A stretch of 64,000 nt of DNA from Burkholderiales bacterium (GTDB lineage: Bacteria > Pseudomonadota > Gammaproteobacteria > Burkholderiales > WYBJ01): the NCBI GenBank assembly GCA_022841915.1, contig JALHQN010000004.1, forward strand, positions 1 through 64,000, in the 5' to 3' direction. Positions within the stretch are counted from its first letter, which is position 1. Each line of letters begins with the position of its first letter. Made by a program: the position numbers and the translations under genes. A model generated the notes under the pieces. It was not told where the DNA came from and searched no databases. It saw nothing but the letters and a program-made list of their open reading frames with translations. Positions 25,845 through 34,903 of the stretch are shown one piece after another.

Positions 25845-27922
25845 GTCAAGCCGTGGTCCTCGGTGCGCTGTTCGATCGGCGCAACTTCATGAGCCTGGGC
25901 GGGCCGGTGCTCATCGTCATGGTGCTCGCCATGATGGTGCTGCCGCTACCCCCGTTTCTGCTCGACGTGCTGTTCACTTTCAATATCGCAGTATCGATTC
26001 TGGTGCTGCTCGTCGCCGTGAACACACGGCAACCGCTGGAGTTCGCCGTGTTTCCCACGGTGCTGCTCGTCACCACGCTGTTGCGGCTCTCCCTGAACAT
26101 TGCTTCTACGCGCGTGGTGCTGCTCGAAGGGCACACGGGCCCGGATGCCGCCGGAAAAGTCATCGAAGCATTCGGTCACTTTCTGGTGGGCGGCAATTAC
26201 ACCGTGGGTGTGACCGTGTTCATCATCATGGTGGTGATCAACTTCGTCGTGATTACCAAGGGTGCCGGGCGCATCGCCGAGGTCACCGCGCGCTTCACCC
26301 TGGACGCGATGCCCGGCAAGCAGATGGCCATCGACGCCGACCTCAATGCCGGCTTGATCGGTGAAGACGAGGCACGCAAGCGCCGGGCGAACATCGCCCA
26401 GGAGGCCGATTTCTACGGCTCCATGGATGGTGCATCCAAGTTCGTTCGTGGCGATGCGATCGCCGGCATTCTCATCCTGATCATCAACATCCTGGGCGGA
26501 CTGATCGTCGGTGTGGCCCAGCACGACCTCGACTTCTCTGCGGCCGGGCGCCTTTATACGCTGCTGGCCATCGGCGACGGTCTGGTGGCGCAGATTCCCG
26601 CGCTGGTGATTTCCACGGCGGCCGGTCTGGTGGTGAGCAGGGTCGGGACCGATCAAGACATCTCCGAGCAGTTCGTCGGACAGATGCTCGGCAGCCCGCA
26701 GCCGCTTGTGTTGACGGCTGGCATCATCGTGATCATGGGCCTGATTCCGGGAATGCCGAATCTGGCGTTCCTGAGTCTCGCCGCGATCATTCTCGGCATG
26801 GCGTGGATGCTCAAGCAGCGCATTGTCCGTGAAGCGCAGGCTCCGGCAGCCCCGGCTGAAGCGCCCGCGGCGCCCGCCGAGAGCACCGATGTCAGCTGGG
26901 ACGACGTCGTGCCGGTGGACGTGCTCGCGCTGGAAGTGGGGTATCGCCTGATTCCGATGGTCGACCGGGCGCAGGACGGTGAACTGCTCAAGCGCATCAA
27001 GGCGATTCGGAAAAAGTTCGCGCAGGAAGCAGGGTTCCTCTCGCCCGCAGTCCACATCCGCGACAATCTTGAATTGCGGCCCAATGCCTATCGCATACTG
27101 CTCAAGGGTGTGGAAGTCGGGCGCGGCGACGCTCATCCGGCCATGATGCTGGCGATCAATCCAGGCCGGGTGACTGCCGAGATTCAGGGTCTGCGCACTC
27201 AAGATCCTGCCTTCTCGCTGCCGGCGGTCTGGATCGACCTGGATCAGCGCGACAACGCACAAAATCTCGGCTACACCGTGGTGGATACGGCCACCGTCAT
27301 TGCGACCCACCTGCATCACCTCATGCAAAAGCACTGTGCGGAGCTGCTCGGCCGCCAGGAAGTGCAGGAACTGATGGAGCGGTTGAGCAAGGATTCGCCG
27401 AAGCTCGTCGAAGACACGATTCCCAAGGCCGTGCCCGTCGGCGTTCTGCAGAAGGTGCTCCAGAACCTGCTCGACGAGAGCGTGCCGGTCCGGGACACGC
27501 GCTCGATCGTCGAGGCGCTGGCCGAACATGCGGGGCGTACCCAGGATCCGTCGGAACTCACGCAAGTGGTGCGCGTCGCGCTCGGGCGATCGATCGTTCA
27601 GACGCTGTTCCCGGGCACTCAGGAGATGACCGTCATCGCCCTGGATCCCGCCCTCGAACGGCTGTTGATGCAGGCGGTCGGCAGCGGCGACGCGGCGGCG
27701 ATCGAGCCGGCGCTGGCAGAGTCGCTCTCGGGCCAAGCCAAGGCAAGCGCGGACGAGCAGGAAGCGGTCGGATTGCCTCCGGTGTTGCTCGTGCCCGCGC
27801 CGTTGCGTCTGCTGCTGTCGCGCTTCCTTCGTCGCAGCGTGCCTGCGTTGCGCGTTCTTTCCCATTCCGAAGTGCCCGATAGCAAGGGCATCCGTGTCAG
27901 TGCAGTGCTCGGAGCTCGATGA
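25841..27922 (+). CDS. flhA: Flagellar export gate protein FlhA
   Basis: A 693-residue FlhA: about eight membrane helices in residues 15-330, the FHIPEP-like cytoplasmic loop (KQMAIDADLNAGLI, FYGSMDGASKFVRGDA) and a large C-terminal cytoplasmic domain that docks chaperone-substrate complexes. It opens the proton-driven export gate with FlhB and FliPQR. The linker around residues 328-350 is Ala/Pro-rich (APAAPAEAPAAPAE). Overlaps by four bases at both ends place it in a coupled flhB-flhA-flhF run. Confidence 0.96.
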   Translation: MSQAVVLGALFDRRNFMSLGGPVLIVMVLAMMVLPLPPFLLDVLFTFNIAVSILVLLVAVNTRQPLEFAVFPTVLLVTTLLRLSLNIASTRVVLLEGHTGPDAAGKVIEAFGHFLVGGNYTVGVTVFIIMVVINFVVITKGAGRIAEVTARFTLDAMPGKQMAIDADLNAGLIGEDEARKRRANIAQEADFYGSMDGASKFVRGDAIAGILILIINILGGLIVGVAQHDLDFSAAGRLYTLLAIGDGLVAQIPALVISTAAGLVVSRVGTDQDISEQFVGQMLGSPQPLVLTAGIIVIMGLIPGMPNLAFLSLAAIILGMAWMLKQRIVREAQAPAAPAEAPAAPAESTDVSWDDVVPVDVLALEVGYRLIPMVDRAQDGELLKRIKAIRKKFAQEAGFLSPAVHIRDNLELRPNAYRILLKGVEVGRGDAHPAMMLAINPGRVTAEIQGLRTQDPAFSLPAVWIDLDQRDNAQNLGYTVVDTATVIATHLHHLMQKHCAELLGRQEVQELMERLSKDSPKLVEDTIPKAVPVGVLQKVLQNLLDESVPVRDTRSIVEALAEHAGRTQDPSELTQVVRVALGRSIVQTLFPGTQEMTVIALDPALERLLMQAVGSGDAAAIEPALAESLSGQAKASADEQEAVGLPPVLLVPAPLRLLLSRFLRRSVPALRVLSHSEVPDSKGIRVSAVLGAR

Positions 27923-29436
27923 TGAAACCACGCAAGTTCGTTGGCGCCAATTCCCGTGAAGTGCTCAAGCAGGTGCGTGAAGTGCTCGGGCCCGACGCAT
28001 TGATCGTGTCGAATGCCAAGGTGCCGGCCGGTATCGAGGTGATCGCCTTGCCTGGCGGCTCCTTGCACGATCTGGTCGCCGGCGCCGAGAGCGAGGACAC
28101 CGGACCGCCGCCGGTCTACAGCGCGCCGACACCGCGCCCGCAGGCGAATAGGGAGGCGCGCAGAGGCGAGGCTGTCGAGCGGCAGCCGTCGGTGCAGGAG
28201 GCGCGTGCAGCCGAGGTGCCCCTGCGCGAGATGATCGCTCGCGACGAGTTGCTGCGTGAGCGACCCGCGCGGGACGCCGCATTGGGACATGGTGCGCCAG
28301 CGCCACAGGCGCGTCGTGCCGATCCGCCGCCCGTCGCGTCACGCGAGCCCTCCCAGCGCCAGGCGCCGCCCGAGGTGAGCCCCGTGGCTCACGCCTACGT
28401 GGCTGACCAGCCCACTGAGCGGCAACAGCGCGAACAGGTCAGCGATGCGATGGTCCATGGCATGCTCTCTGAATTGCGCAGCATGCGCGCGGTGTTGGAG
28501 CAGCGGCTCTTCGGGCTGGCCTGGACGGATCTGTCGCGGCGCGACCCGGCCAAGGTGTCCGCGCTGCAGACCTTGCTGACGGCGGGTTTCAGCGGCGATC
28601 TCGCTCGGCGCCTGACCGAACCGATGCCCGATGCCGTGGACGAGCAGGAGGGGCAGCGCTGGCTCGTCTCCGAGATCAATCGCAATCTGCTGACGGCCGG
28701 GGCGGACAACGACATCGTCGAACGCGGAGGCGTCTACGCGATCGTGGGCCCCACGGGGGTCGGCAAAACGACCACTACGGCGAAACTCGCCGCACGGGGC
28801 GTGGTGCGCCACGGCGCCGATCGGGTCGCATTGCTCACGACCGACACCTACCGGATCGGTGCGCACGAGCAACTGCGCATCTACGGGCGCATTCTCGGTG
28901 TGACGACCAGCGTGGTGCGCGACGCTGCAGAACTGAAGAGCACGCTCGCGGAATTGCGCGGCAAGCACATGGTCCTCATCGATACGATCGGGATGAGCCA
29001 GCGCGACAAGATGGTGGCCGAGCAGGTCAGCGCGCTCGCCCGCTGCGGCGGCAACGTCAAGCGGCTTCTTCTGCTCAATGCGACTTGCAATGGCGACACG
29101 CTGGAAGACGTCGTGCGCTGCTATGAGCCTGGGAGCATCGACGGCTGCATTCTGACCAAGCTGGACGAGGCGCAATCGATCGGTGCGGCGATGGATGTCA
29201 TCGTGCGCAATCGCCTGGCTCTTCATTTCGTAGCCAATGGCCAGCGCGTGCCCGAAGACTTGCACGTACCGAACCGGCAATACCTGATCCACCGAGCGCT
29301 GCGTGCAGTATCGGCAGGTTCAGTTTTCGGCTTGGCCTCGGAGGAGTTTCCCCTGGTGCTGAGCGCCAGCCGCGAAACGGCCCGTCCCGAGTTCTCTGGT
29401 GCGCCCGCGCCACGCGCAGGAGCCTATCTTGGTTGA
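27919..29436 (+). CDS. flhF: Flagellar SRP-like GTPase FlhF
   Basis: A 505-residue FlhF with the N-terminal B domain (KFVGANSREVLKQVREVLG), a long variable linker rich in Arg, Ala, Pro and Glu (about residues 60-165), and the NG GTPase domain with P-loop GPTGVGKTTTTAK near residue 276, DTYRIGAHEQL, and TKLDEAQSIGAAMD. FlhF fixes the site or number of polar flagella together with FlhG. It overlaps flhA by four bases and flhG by eight. A second ATG one codon later would serve equally well. Confidence 0.95.
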   Translation: MMKPRKFVGANSREVLKQVREVLGPDALIVSNAKVPAGIEVIALPGGSLHDLVAGAESEDTGPPPVYSAPTPRPQANREARRGEAVERQPSVQEARAAEVPLREMIARDELLRERPARDAALGHGAPAPQARRADPPPVASREPSQRQAPPEVSPVAHAYVADQPTERQQREQVSDAMVHGMLSELRSMRAVLEQRLFGLAWTDLSRRDPAKVSALQTLLTAGFSGDLARRLTEPMPDAVDEQEGQRWLVSEINRNLLTAGADNDIVERGGVYAIVGPTGVGKTTTTAKLAARGVVRHGADRVALLTTDTYRIGAHEQLRIYGRILGVTTSVVRDAAELKSTLAELRGKHMVLIDTIGMSQRDKMVAEQVSALARCGGNVKRLLLLNATCNGDTLEDVVRCYEPGSIDGCILTKLDEAQSIGAAMDVIVRNRLALHFVANGQRVPEDLHVPNRQYLIHRALRAVSAGSVFGLASEEFPLVLSASRETARPEFSGAPAPRAGAYLG

Positions 29437-30271
29437 TCGCGGCGCGGACCAGGCAGACGGCTTGCGCCGCATGTTCGGCGGCATGCGGCCGCGGGTTCTC
29501 GATATCGTGGCTGGGGAAGCCGGCGTGGGCCGCGCCTCGCTGGTAGTCAATCTCGGCGCTGCGCTCGCCAAGGTGGGGCGTGACACCTTGCTGGTCGATT
29601 ACGTCGAGCGGCCCGCCACATCTCGCATCTTGCGCTACCTCGGCATGCCGAAGAATTCGACCGCCATCCATGCGGTGCCGACAGCCAGTCGCGTTTCCGG
29701 CTTCGAGGGATGCGCCGCACTGGAGATGTCTCGGGGACAATGGCTGCAAGTCGGGCCCCTGGCCGCAAGCGGTATTGCCGCGATGGCATCGCCATCGCGC
29801 GAGGCGGCCTCGCATGACTGGATTCTCGTCAGCGGCGCGAACGACGACGCTGTCGTCGTGTCGGACGACGGCTGGCGCGAGGTGGTGGTGGTCTTGTCCA
29901 AGGCGCCCTCGTCGATCACCCAGGCCTACGCGCTCATCAAGCGTATCTGCGCGCGTGATCGTCGTTGCCGCTTCCATGTTGTCGTCAATCGTGTCCAGTC
30001 GCACGAGGCGGCGTCGCGAACGTTCCAGAACATGGCGCAGGTCGCGCATGGCTATCTCGAGGTGAAGCTTGCGCTGATCGGCTTCATCCCCGTCGACTCG
30101 TCGATCGAGCGCGCGGCCGCGCACGGCTGCAGCGTGCTCGAATTCGACCCCTTATCCGCGGCTGCAAAGGCATACACCCGGCTCGCCGACGTCGTCGGCA
30201 GCTGGGCGAAGCCAGGGCCGATGCACGCGGACCCGCAGTTGAGCACTCCCGTCGCCGTAGGCGCGTTATGA
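29429..30271 (+). CDS. flhG: FlhG/FleN-like MinD-family protein with degenerate Walker A
   Basis: A 280-residue MinD/ParA-type protein at the normal flhG position between flhF and fliA. The N-terminus has the DGLRRMF segment used to stimulate FlhF. The nucleotide-binding loop reads GEAGVGRASLVVNL (from about residue 29) where the deviant Walker A motif is KGGVGKT; both the signature and the catalytic lysine are missing, so ATP-dependent dimerisation is doubtful. Later features such as VVVVLSKAPSSITQAYALIK and HVVVNRV are conserved. The start is a TTG with AGGAG seven bases before, overlapping flhF. The orthologue call rests on position plus partial similarity. Confidence 0.82.
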   Translation: MVDRGADQADGLRRMFGGMRPRVLDIVAGEAGVGRASLVVNLGAALAKVGRDTLLVDYVERPATSRILRYLGMPKNSTAIHAVPTASRVSGFEGCAALEMSRGQWLQVGPLAASGIAAMASPSREAASHDWILVSGANDDAVVVSDDGWREVVVVLSKAPSSITQAYALIKRICARDRRCRFHVVVNRVQSHEAASRTFQNMAQVAHGYLEVKLALIGFIPVDSSIERAAAHGCSVLEFDPLSAAAKAYTRLADVVGSWAKPGPMHADPQLSTPVAVGAL

Positions 30272-30323
30272 CGCCAGACGACCTTTCCAGAAATCTGACT
30301 ACGCATTCGATTCGAGGACACAG

Positions 30324-31067
30324 ATGAAAGCGCAAGCCGCCCGAACTGTAGCGAACTACGCAAAAAATGGATTCATGGACCCCGATGAGTGCGTCGTCAA
30401 GTATGCCCCTCTGGTGAAGCGCATCGCGCATCACATGATGGCGACGCTGCCGCCCTCGGTCCATGTCGACGACATGATTCAATCCGGCATGCTCGGCCTG
30501 ATCGACGCCGCCAAGCGGTATCAGGAGTCGCAGGGGGCGCAGTTCGAGACCTACGCTGTGCAGCGCATTCGCGGGGCGATGCTCGACAGCCTGCGCCAGT
30601 CGGACTGGCTGCCGCGCGGGCTGCGCAAGAACCTGCGCAAGATCGAAGGCGCGATCGCGAAGCTCGAGCAGCAGAATGGGCGCCCGCCCAGCGAGGCTGA
30701 GCTGGCCGACTCGCTCGGGGTGCCTCTGCCCGAGTATCAGCAGATGCTCCAGGACGCACGAGGTCATCAACTCGTCTATTACGAGGATTTTCGGGCGGGC
30801 GAGGACGAAGACGTGCTCGACCGGCACTTCGCCGACTGGACCGAGGAGCCCTTGGAGCGTTTGCTCGACGAGCGCATGCGCACGGCGCTGATCAAGGCGA
30901 TCGAGGATCTGCCCGAGCGCGAGCAGAAGGTGATGGCGCTCTATTACCAGGAAGAGCTGAATCTGCGCGAGATCGGCGAGATTCTGGGTGTCTCGGAATC
31001 GCGCGTCTGTCAGTTGCACGGGCAGGCAGTCTCCCGCTTGCGTTCGCGATTGCGCGAGAAGGTTTGA
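30324..31067 (+). CDS. fliA: Flagellar sigma factor FliA (sigma-28)
   Basis: A 247-residue sigma-28 factor that directs class III flagellar transcription. Region 2 contains [20 protein letters not shown] and [18 protein letters not shown]; region 4 has the helix-turn-helix [19 protein letters not shown]. Its anti-sigma factor FlgM is encoded 15 kb away in this window. The ATG follows a 52-base gap after flhG. It is the last gene of the flhBAFG-fliA run, and the next gene is an unrelated dehydrogenase. Confidence 0.96.
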   Translation: MKAQAARTVANYAKNGFMDPDECVVKYAPLVKRIAHHMMATLPPSVHVDDMIQSGMLGLIDAAKRYQESQGAQFETYAVQRIRGAMLDSLRQSDWLPRGLRKNLRKIEGAIAKLEQQNGRPPSEAELADSLGVPLPEYQQMLQDARGHQLVYYEDFRAGEDEDVLDRHFADWTEEPLERLLDERMRTALIKAIEDLPEREQKVMALYYQEELNLREIGEILGVSESRVCQLHGQAVSRLRSRLREKV

Positions 31068-31161
31068 TCGAGGCGGGTCTTTCGACGCGACGCTCAAGCG
31101 CCCCTTTGCGGGCAGCCCGATCGCGATTACCATGCCGCGACCAGCAACGAAGGAGGGAGCC

Positions 31162-31917
31162 ATGGGATCGAACAACAAGGTCGCCGTCGTCACCGGCGCA
31201 GGGTCGGGCATTGGCCGAGCCAGCGCGTTGGCGTTGCTCGAGGCGGGATATTGCGTGGCGCTGGCCGGACGGCGCAAAGAGGCGCTCGACGAAACCGCGG
31301 CGCTCGGAAAATGCGCCGACCGGATCCTTGCGATGCCTACCGACGTCGGCAAGCCGGATGACGTCAAAGCGCTGTTCCAGGCCACCGTGAAGCGCTTCGG
31401 TCGCGTCGATGTGCTCTTCAATAACGCCGGCGCCAACGCGCCCGGGATCCTCTTCGAGGATCTCTCCTACGAGAAATGGCAGTCCGTGGTGGACGCCAAC
31501 TTGACCGGCTCGTTTCTCTGCGCCCAGGCGGCCTTCCGCATCATGAAGGACCAGTCGCCGCGTGGCGGGCGCATCATCAACAACGGTTCGATCTCCGCGC
31601 ATGCGCCGCGGCCCGATTCTGCGCCCTATACCGCCACCAAGCATGCGATCACGGGCCTTACCAAGACCATCTCGCTCGACGGACGCAAATACGACATCGC
31701 GTGCAGCCAGATCGATGTCGGCAACGCGATGACCGAACTGGCTGCGCGCATGTCCCGCGGGGTCAAGCAGGCCAATGGCGAGATCGCGGTCGAAGCCATG
31801 ATGGACGTGAACCGGGTGGCGGAGGCGGTGGTCTACATGGCCGCCTTGCCGCTCGACACCAACATTCAGTTCATGACCATCATGGCGACCAAGATGCCGT
31901 TCGTCGGTCGGGGGTGA
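31162..31917 (+). CDS. SDR-family oxidoreductase
   Basis: A 251-residue classical short-chain dehydrogenase/reductase. The cofactor loop TGAGSGIG (residues 11-18), NNAGA, the catalytic Ser in [10 protein letters not shown] and YTATKHA are all intact, so it should be an active NAD(P)-dependent alcohol/ketone oxidoreductase. AAGGAGGGAG precedes the ATG. It is convergent with the PEP-CTERM gene, with 13 bases between. Nothing links it clearly to flagella; it might serve the nearby lipid operon, but the distance and orientation give no proof. Confidence 0.9.
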   Translation: MGSNNKVAVVTGAGSGIGRASALALLEAGYCVALAGRRKEALDETAALGKCADRILAMPTDVGKPDDVKALFQATVKRFGRVDVLFNNAGANAPGILFEDLSYEKWQSVVDANLTGSFLCAQAAFRIMKDQSPRGGRIINNGSISAHAPRPDSAPYTATKHAITGLTKTISLDGRKYDIACSQIDVGNAMTELAARMSRGVKQANGEIAVEAMMDVNRVAEAVVYMAALPLDTNIQFMTIMATKMPFVGRG

Positions 31918-31930
31918 GCGCGCGCCCCGA

Positions 31931-32728
31931 TCAGCGGCAAGCGAGCGAGTGGGATTCGAGCGCACAGAGCGGCCGAGGCGCGCGCATCGCAGCCCGTTTG
32001 CGCGATCGCCATCCGATCAGGCCCAGTCCGGTGGCGAACAAGGCATAGCTTGCAGGTTCCGGAACCGGCGCGATGCCAAAGTGGGTCAGGTCGGGCGCAA
32101 GGGCCGCGAAATCGCCGGTCGCATGCGACCTCCACTCGGTAGCGTCGGCGATCAGCCCGGCGTAGGCGCCGAACGAGGCGAGCCCCAAGCGTGGACCGAT
32201 GTACTCGGCGAAATCGGCGCCGTTGCCCACCGCAACGGCATTGATGCCCGCGGCCAGCCCTGTGTCGGCAAGTGTGCTGCCGGCGAATCCTTCGCTCGAT
32301 ATGGCGGTGAGAAATTGGGTGGGGGCGCCAGAGGCGTCGCCGGAGTAGGCGAAGAGCGTGTCTCCCGAGGCGCTGAACCCTGGCGTACCGCTGCGGAAGA
32401 TGCCGAAAGCTCCGATCGAAGCTGCCCGACTGGCCTGATCGATCTGGCTGAAGCGCACCACTGTTCCCGGGGTGATCGCTTGTGCGCCCGTGACCCATAC
32501 GAACGTGTTCTCGCCGGTGTTGAAGCTGCCGACGCCGGGGGCGCCGCCGCTCCACTCGTTGTCGCTGAAGTAAAGGGTGGTATAGGGTGCGACTTCTCGC
32601 AGTGCGGTCAGCGCGAAGCCATCCTCGTCGGCGTTGAAGGCCGTGAAGGCGAGATCGCCGGGCTGCAGTGCTGCTTGAGCGGTGCCTGCAAACAGAAGGC
32701 ATGCGGTGATACAAGCTTGAATCTTCAT
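31931..32728 (-). CDS. PEP-CTERM sorting-domain protein
   Basis: A 265-residue exported protein with a signal peptide (ACLLFAGTAQAALQ) and, near the C-terminus, VPEPASYALFATGLGLIGW followed by RSRKR, the PEP-CTERM signal processed by exosortase. The middle resembles extracellular DUF-type beta-rich proteins with FNADEDGFALTALREV. Odd point: about 20 residues follow the basic cluster, whereas PEP-CTERM normally ends within a few residues of it; a recent stop-codon loss could explain this. The ATG has AGGAGAA upstream. No exosortase gene is in the window. It should end up in the envelope or exopolysaccharide matrix. Confidence 0.85.
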   Translation of the reverse strand: MKIQACITACLLFAGTAQAALQPGDLAFTAFNADEDGFALTALREVAPYTTLYFSDNEWSGGAPGVGSFNTGENTFVWVTGAQAITPGTVVRFSQIDQASRAASIGAFGIFRSGTPGFSASGDTLFAYSGDASGAPTQFLTAISSEGFAGSTLADTGLAAGINAVAVGNGADFAEYIGPRLGLASFGAYAGLIADATEWRSHATGDFAALAPDLTHFGIAPVPEPASYALFATGLGLIGWRSRKRAAMRAPRPLCALESHSLACR

Positions 32729-32966
32729 TCGGGTTCTCCTGATGAGTTGCCGGCCCGTGCTGCTGGCATCGATCGGGCCGGATGGGAGAACGATAAGCAT
32801 GGGGCGGGTGGCTTTGAATACGTCGGAGCGCCTAGCCGGAACGGATGCTTGCCTTTCGGTTCGAGGATGGTCGCGCCGCTGCGCACAGGGCGTGGGCGCT
32901 GCGCGAGATCGGGATAAGTCCTTGGTTCGAAGTACGGCCTAGGCGTCCCGGTCGGTCGGGCGATCC

Positions 32967-33761
32967 TCAGCGTCGCGCGGCGCTCTTGCCGCGCTTGATG
33001 CGAGTGAACAACGAAAGAACATAGGGCCGCAGTCCGACGACCAGACCGATGGCATCGCGCTCGCTCGGGTTCAATGCAGCATCGATCCGCGCCAGCTCGT
33101 TGAACTCCTGTACCAGTTTCTCGAGCTTGCGCCGCATGACCTCTCGGGATGCATGCGAAAGCTCCTTGGCCTCGAAGCGCAGGGTCTCGCCCTGCGAGGT
33201 GAAGGGGGCGCCGAAGAACTCGTCGAGCACCTGTTGCTGGTACGCCTTTCGGATCGGGCCTTCCCGCCGCCAGCTAACGTGTCTGGCGGTGCGCAGCCGA
33301 ATCTGATCGCCCGGGCGCAGATCGATCAGGCGCAACCGATCGAGCTCGGCCGTGAGCTTGATGCATTGCGCACGCGAAACATCGTACTCGGCGATGATCT
33401 GCGCCGTGTCCCAGCCGCTGAGCAGCAGATGGAATACGAGCAGCAGCCGCGGGTTGTCGGCCAGCGCCTGCTCTTGGGTCGAGGACAGCTCGGCGATGGC
33501 CGATGCGTCGTTGTGAGCCAGCCGCGCCAGCTCGAACATATCCATGTCGAGGAGGCGGCAGATCTGTTCGATACGGTCGAGCGTGAAGCTCCCTGTCGAA
33601 AAGAGCCGCTTCACGCTCGCTTCACTCAAACCGAGCTGACCGGACAACTTGCCATAGGTAATCCCGCGCGACTTCAGGCAGCGCTTGAGCGCATTGATGA
33701 TCTCGTTGACGCCTGTCAACTGCGGGTCTCCATGCGGTTGTGTTCGGTCGGATTCAATCAA
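32967..33761 (-). CDS. XRE-type transcriptional regulator
   Basis: A 264-residue regulator with an N-terminal helix-turn-helix (about residues 32-80, YGKLSGQLGLSEASVKRLF and FTLDRIEQICRLLDMD) and an all-helical C-terminal part that may sense a ligand or oligomerise. It is transcribed away from the fatty acid desaturase gene, with 137 bases between, in which a perfect palindrome lies 28 bases before its own start. The arrangement is typical of an autoregulated controller of the divergent operon. The effector is unknown. I infer control of the lipid operon from position. Confidence 0.85.
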   Translation of the reverse strand: MIESDRTQPHGDPQLTGVNEIINALKRCLKSRGITYGKLSGQLGLSEASVKRLFSTGSFTLDRIEQICRLLDMDMFELARLAHNDASAIAELSSTQEQALADNPRLLLVFHLLLSGWDTAQIIAEYDVSRAQCIKLTAELDRLRLIDLRPGDQIRLRTARHVSWRREGPIRKAYQQQVLDEFFGAPFTSQGETLRFEAKELSHASREVMRRKLEKLVQEFNELARIDAALNPSERDAIGLVVGLRPYVLSLFTRIKRGKSAARR

Positions 33762-33788
33762 CTCGGTGCGCGGGGGCGTCGACCCATA

Positions 33789-33805
33789 GTAGCGTAATAC
33801 GCTAC
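33789..33805. promoter_or_regulatory. Perfect 17-bp palindrome, probable operator
   Basis: GTAGCGTAATACGCTAC has two eight-base arms around a single central A, perfectly symmetric. It lies in the divergent gap between the XRE regulator and the desaturase, in the only AT-rich stretch of the neighbourhood. A second, interrupted repeat, GTCTGA and TCAGAC at 33828-33833 and 33850-33855, is next to it. A helix-turn-helix dimer such as the adjacent regulator is the natural ligand; this is inference from position and symmetry. Confidence 0.65.
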
Positions 33806-33898
33806 CACGAAAAAAAGTATTGCATTGGTCTGACAGGCAGAATTAAAGTTCAGACACCCAGAACCTGGTACGAGGTCAGTGAGGCGAGGACTGCAGCG

Positions 33899-34903
33899 AT
33901 GAAGTCGATCCCAGGCGATTCAGCAGCGCAACCCCCAGCGATCCTCGATGCTCCGCAGCGTCATGCGAATCGTGCCGGCGACGATATTCACCCCAGCGAC
34001 ATGTTGGGTGCATTGTTTCTCGCCATCGCTCTCGGGGTGACTGCGTTGGGCCTGTGGCTCTCTGGCAGGGATGCCGTGTTGCCGTGGATCGCAGGTCAGG
34101 CGCTGCTGGCCGTTGCCCTGCTGCAGTGGTTCATCCTGCTGCACGAGGCGGGGCACCTGAGTCTGTTTCGGACACGCGGATTCAACTTGGCCGTGGGGCA
34201 TCTCGCCGGTTGCCTGGCCTTGATTCCTTTCGCAAGCTGGCGGCGAGTGCACGGCTTGCATCATGTCTGGACCGGCTGGCAGGACAAGGATCCCACGACT
34301 GCCGCGCTCACTCCCAGGAAACGAGGGCGGCTGCAGCTCGCGGCCGTCGACGTCGCATGGCGGCTGGGCCTTCCGCTTTTCTCGATCGTCTACAGGCTGA
34401 GCAACTACTGGAACATTCCCCGGTTGTTCCGGCTTTTTCCGTCGCCCACGCAGCGACGCGCGATCGCGCTCAACGCGCTCGCCTTGCTTGGGTCGTATGT
34501 CGGCGCAGCATGGCTGCTCGGCTGGGAAGCGCTGCTCCAATTTTCGGGTTTGGCGATCGCAGCGAGCCTGGCGTTGCAGGATCCGCTCATTCTCAGTCAG
34601 CATACGCACATCCCGCAGCCGGTGAGCGGCGGTCGGCGCGTCGAGCCTCTCTGTGGTGAGGCGCAGCAGCGCTATACGCGTTCGCTGCGCTTTCCGCGCT
34701 GGTTCGCCCATTGGGTGCTCCTCAACTTCAACGCTCACGAGCTGCACCATCGGTTCGTCAGCGTGCCCGGGTATCGTTTGTGCCTGCTGTCGCAGGAGCA
34801 GCCGAACGAGGTGCACTGGTGGACATGGCTGCGTGCCGCGAAGCGTTTGCGGGGCTCGGTGTTCCTGTTCGGCAATCGTGGGCAGAGCGGATTCGATCTA
34901 TGA
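33899..34903 (+). CDS. Fatty acid desaturase-like membrane di-iron enzyme
   Basis: A 334-residue member of the fatty acid desaturase superfamily. It has several membrane helices and three histidine boxes: HEAGH near residue 82, HGLHHVW near 118 and HELHH near 280, which would bind the two irons. Such enzymes introduce double bonds or hydroxyl groups into acyl or prenyl chains at the membrane. The ATG chosen lies 53 codons inside a longer open frame whose extra part overlaps the promoter region. It opens the lipid operon; its stop overlaps the next start (ATGA). The substrate is unknown. Confidence 0.88.
   Translation: MKSIPGDSAAQPPAILDAPQRHANRAGDDIHPSDMLGALFLAIALGVTALGLWLSGRDAVLPWIAGQALLAVALLQWFILLHEAGHLSLFRTRGFNLAVGHLAGCLALIPFASWRRVHGLHHVWTGWQDKDPTTAALTPRKRGRLQLAAVDVAWRLGLPLFSIVYRLSNYWNIPRLFRLFPSPTQRRAIALNALALLGSYVGAAWLLGWEALLQFSGLAIAASLALQDPLILSQHTHIPQPVSGGRRVEPLCGEAQQRYTRSLRFPRWFAHWVLLNFNAHELHHRFVSVPGYRLCLLSQEQPNEVHWWTWLRAAKRLRGSVFLFGNRGQSGFDL

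Noticed and set aside
25946-27931. Open frame of 661 codons on the minus strand
   Set aside because: It is fully antisense to flhA and His/Arg-rich, a shadow of strong codon bias in flhA.
28060-28420. Possible repeat array in flhF
   Set aside because: The Arg/Ala/Pro/Glu-rich stretch is the normal variable linker of FlhF between its B and NG domains, with no regular period.
33820-33848. Sigma-70 promoter for the desaturase
   Set aside because: TTGCAT, 17 bases and TTAAAG have the right spacing, but the -10 agrees in only three of six positions; not strong enough to list as a feature.
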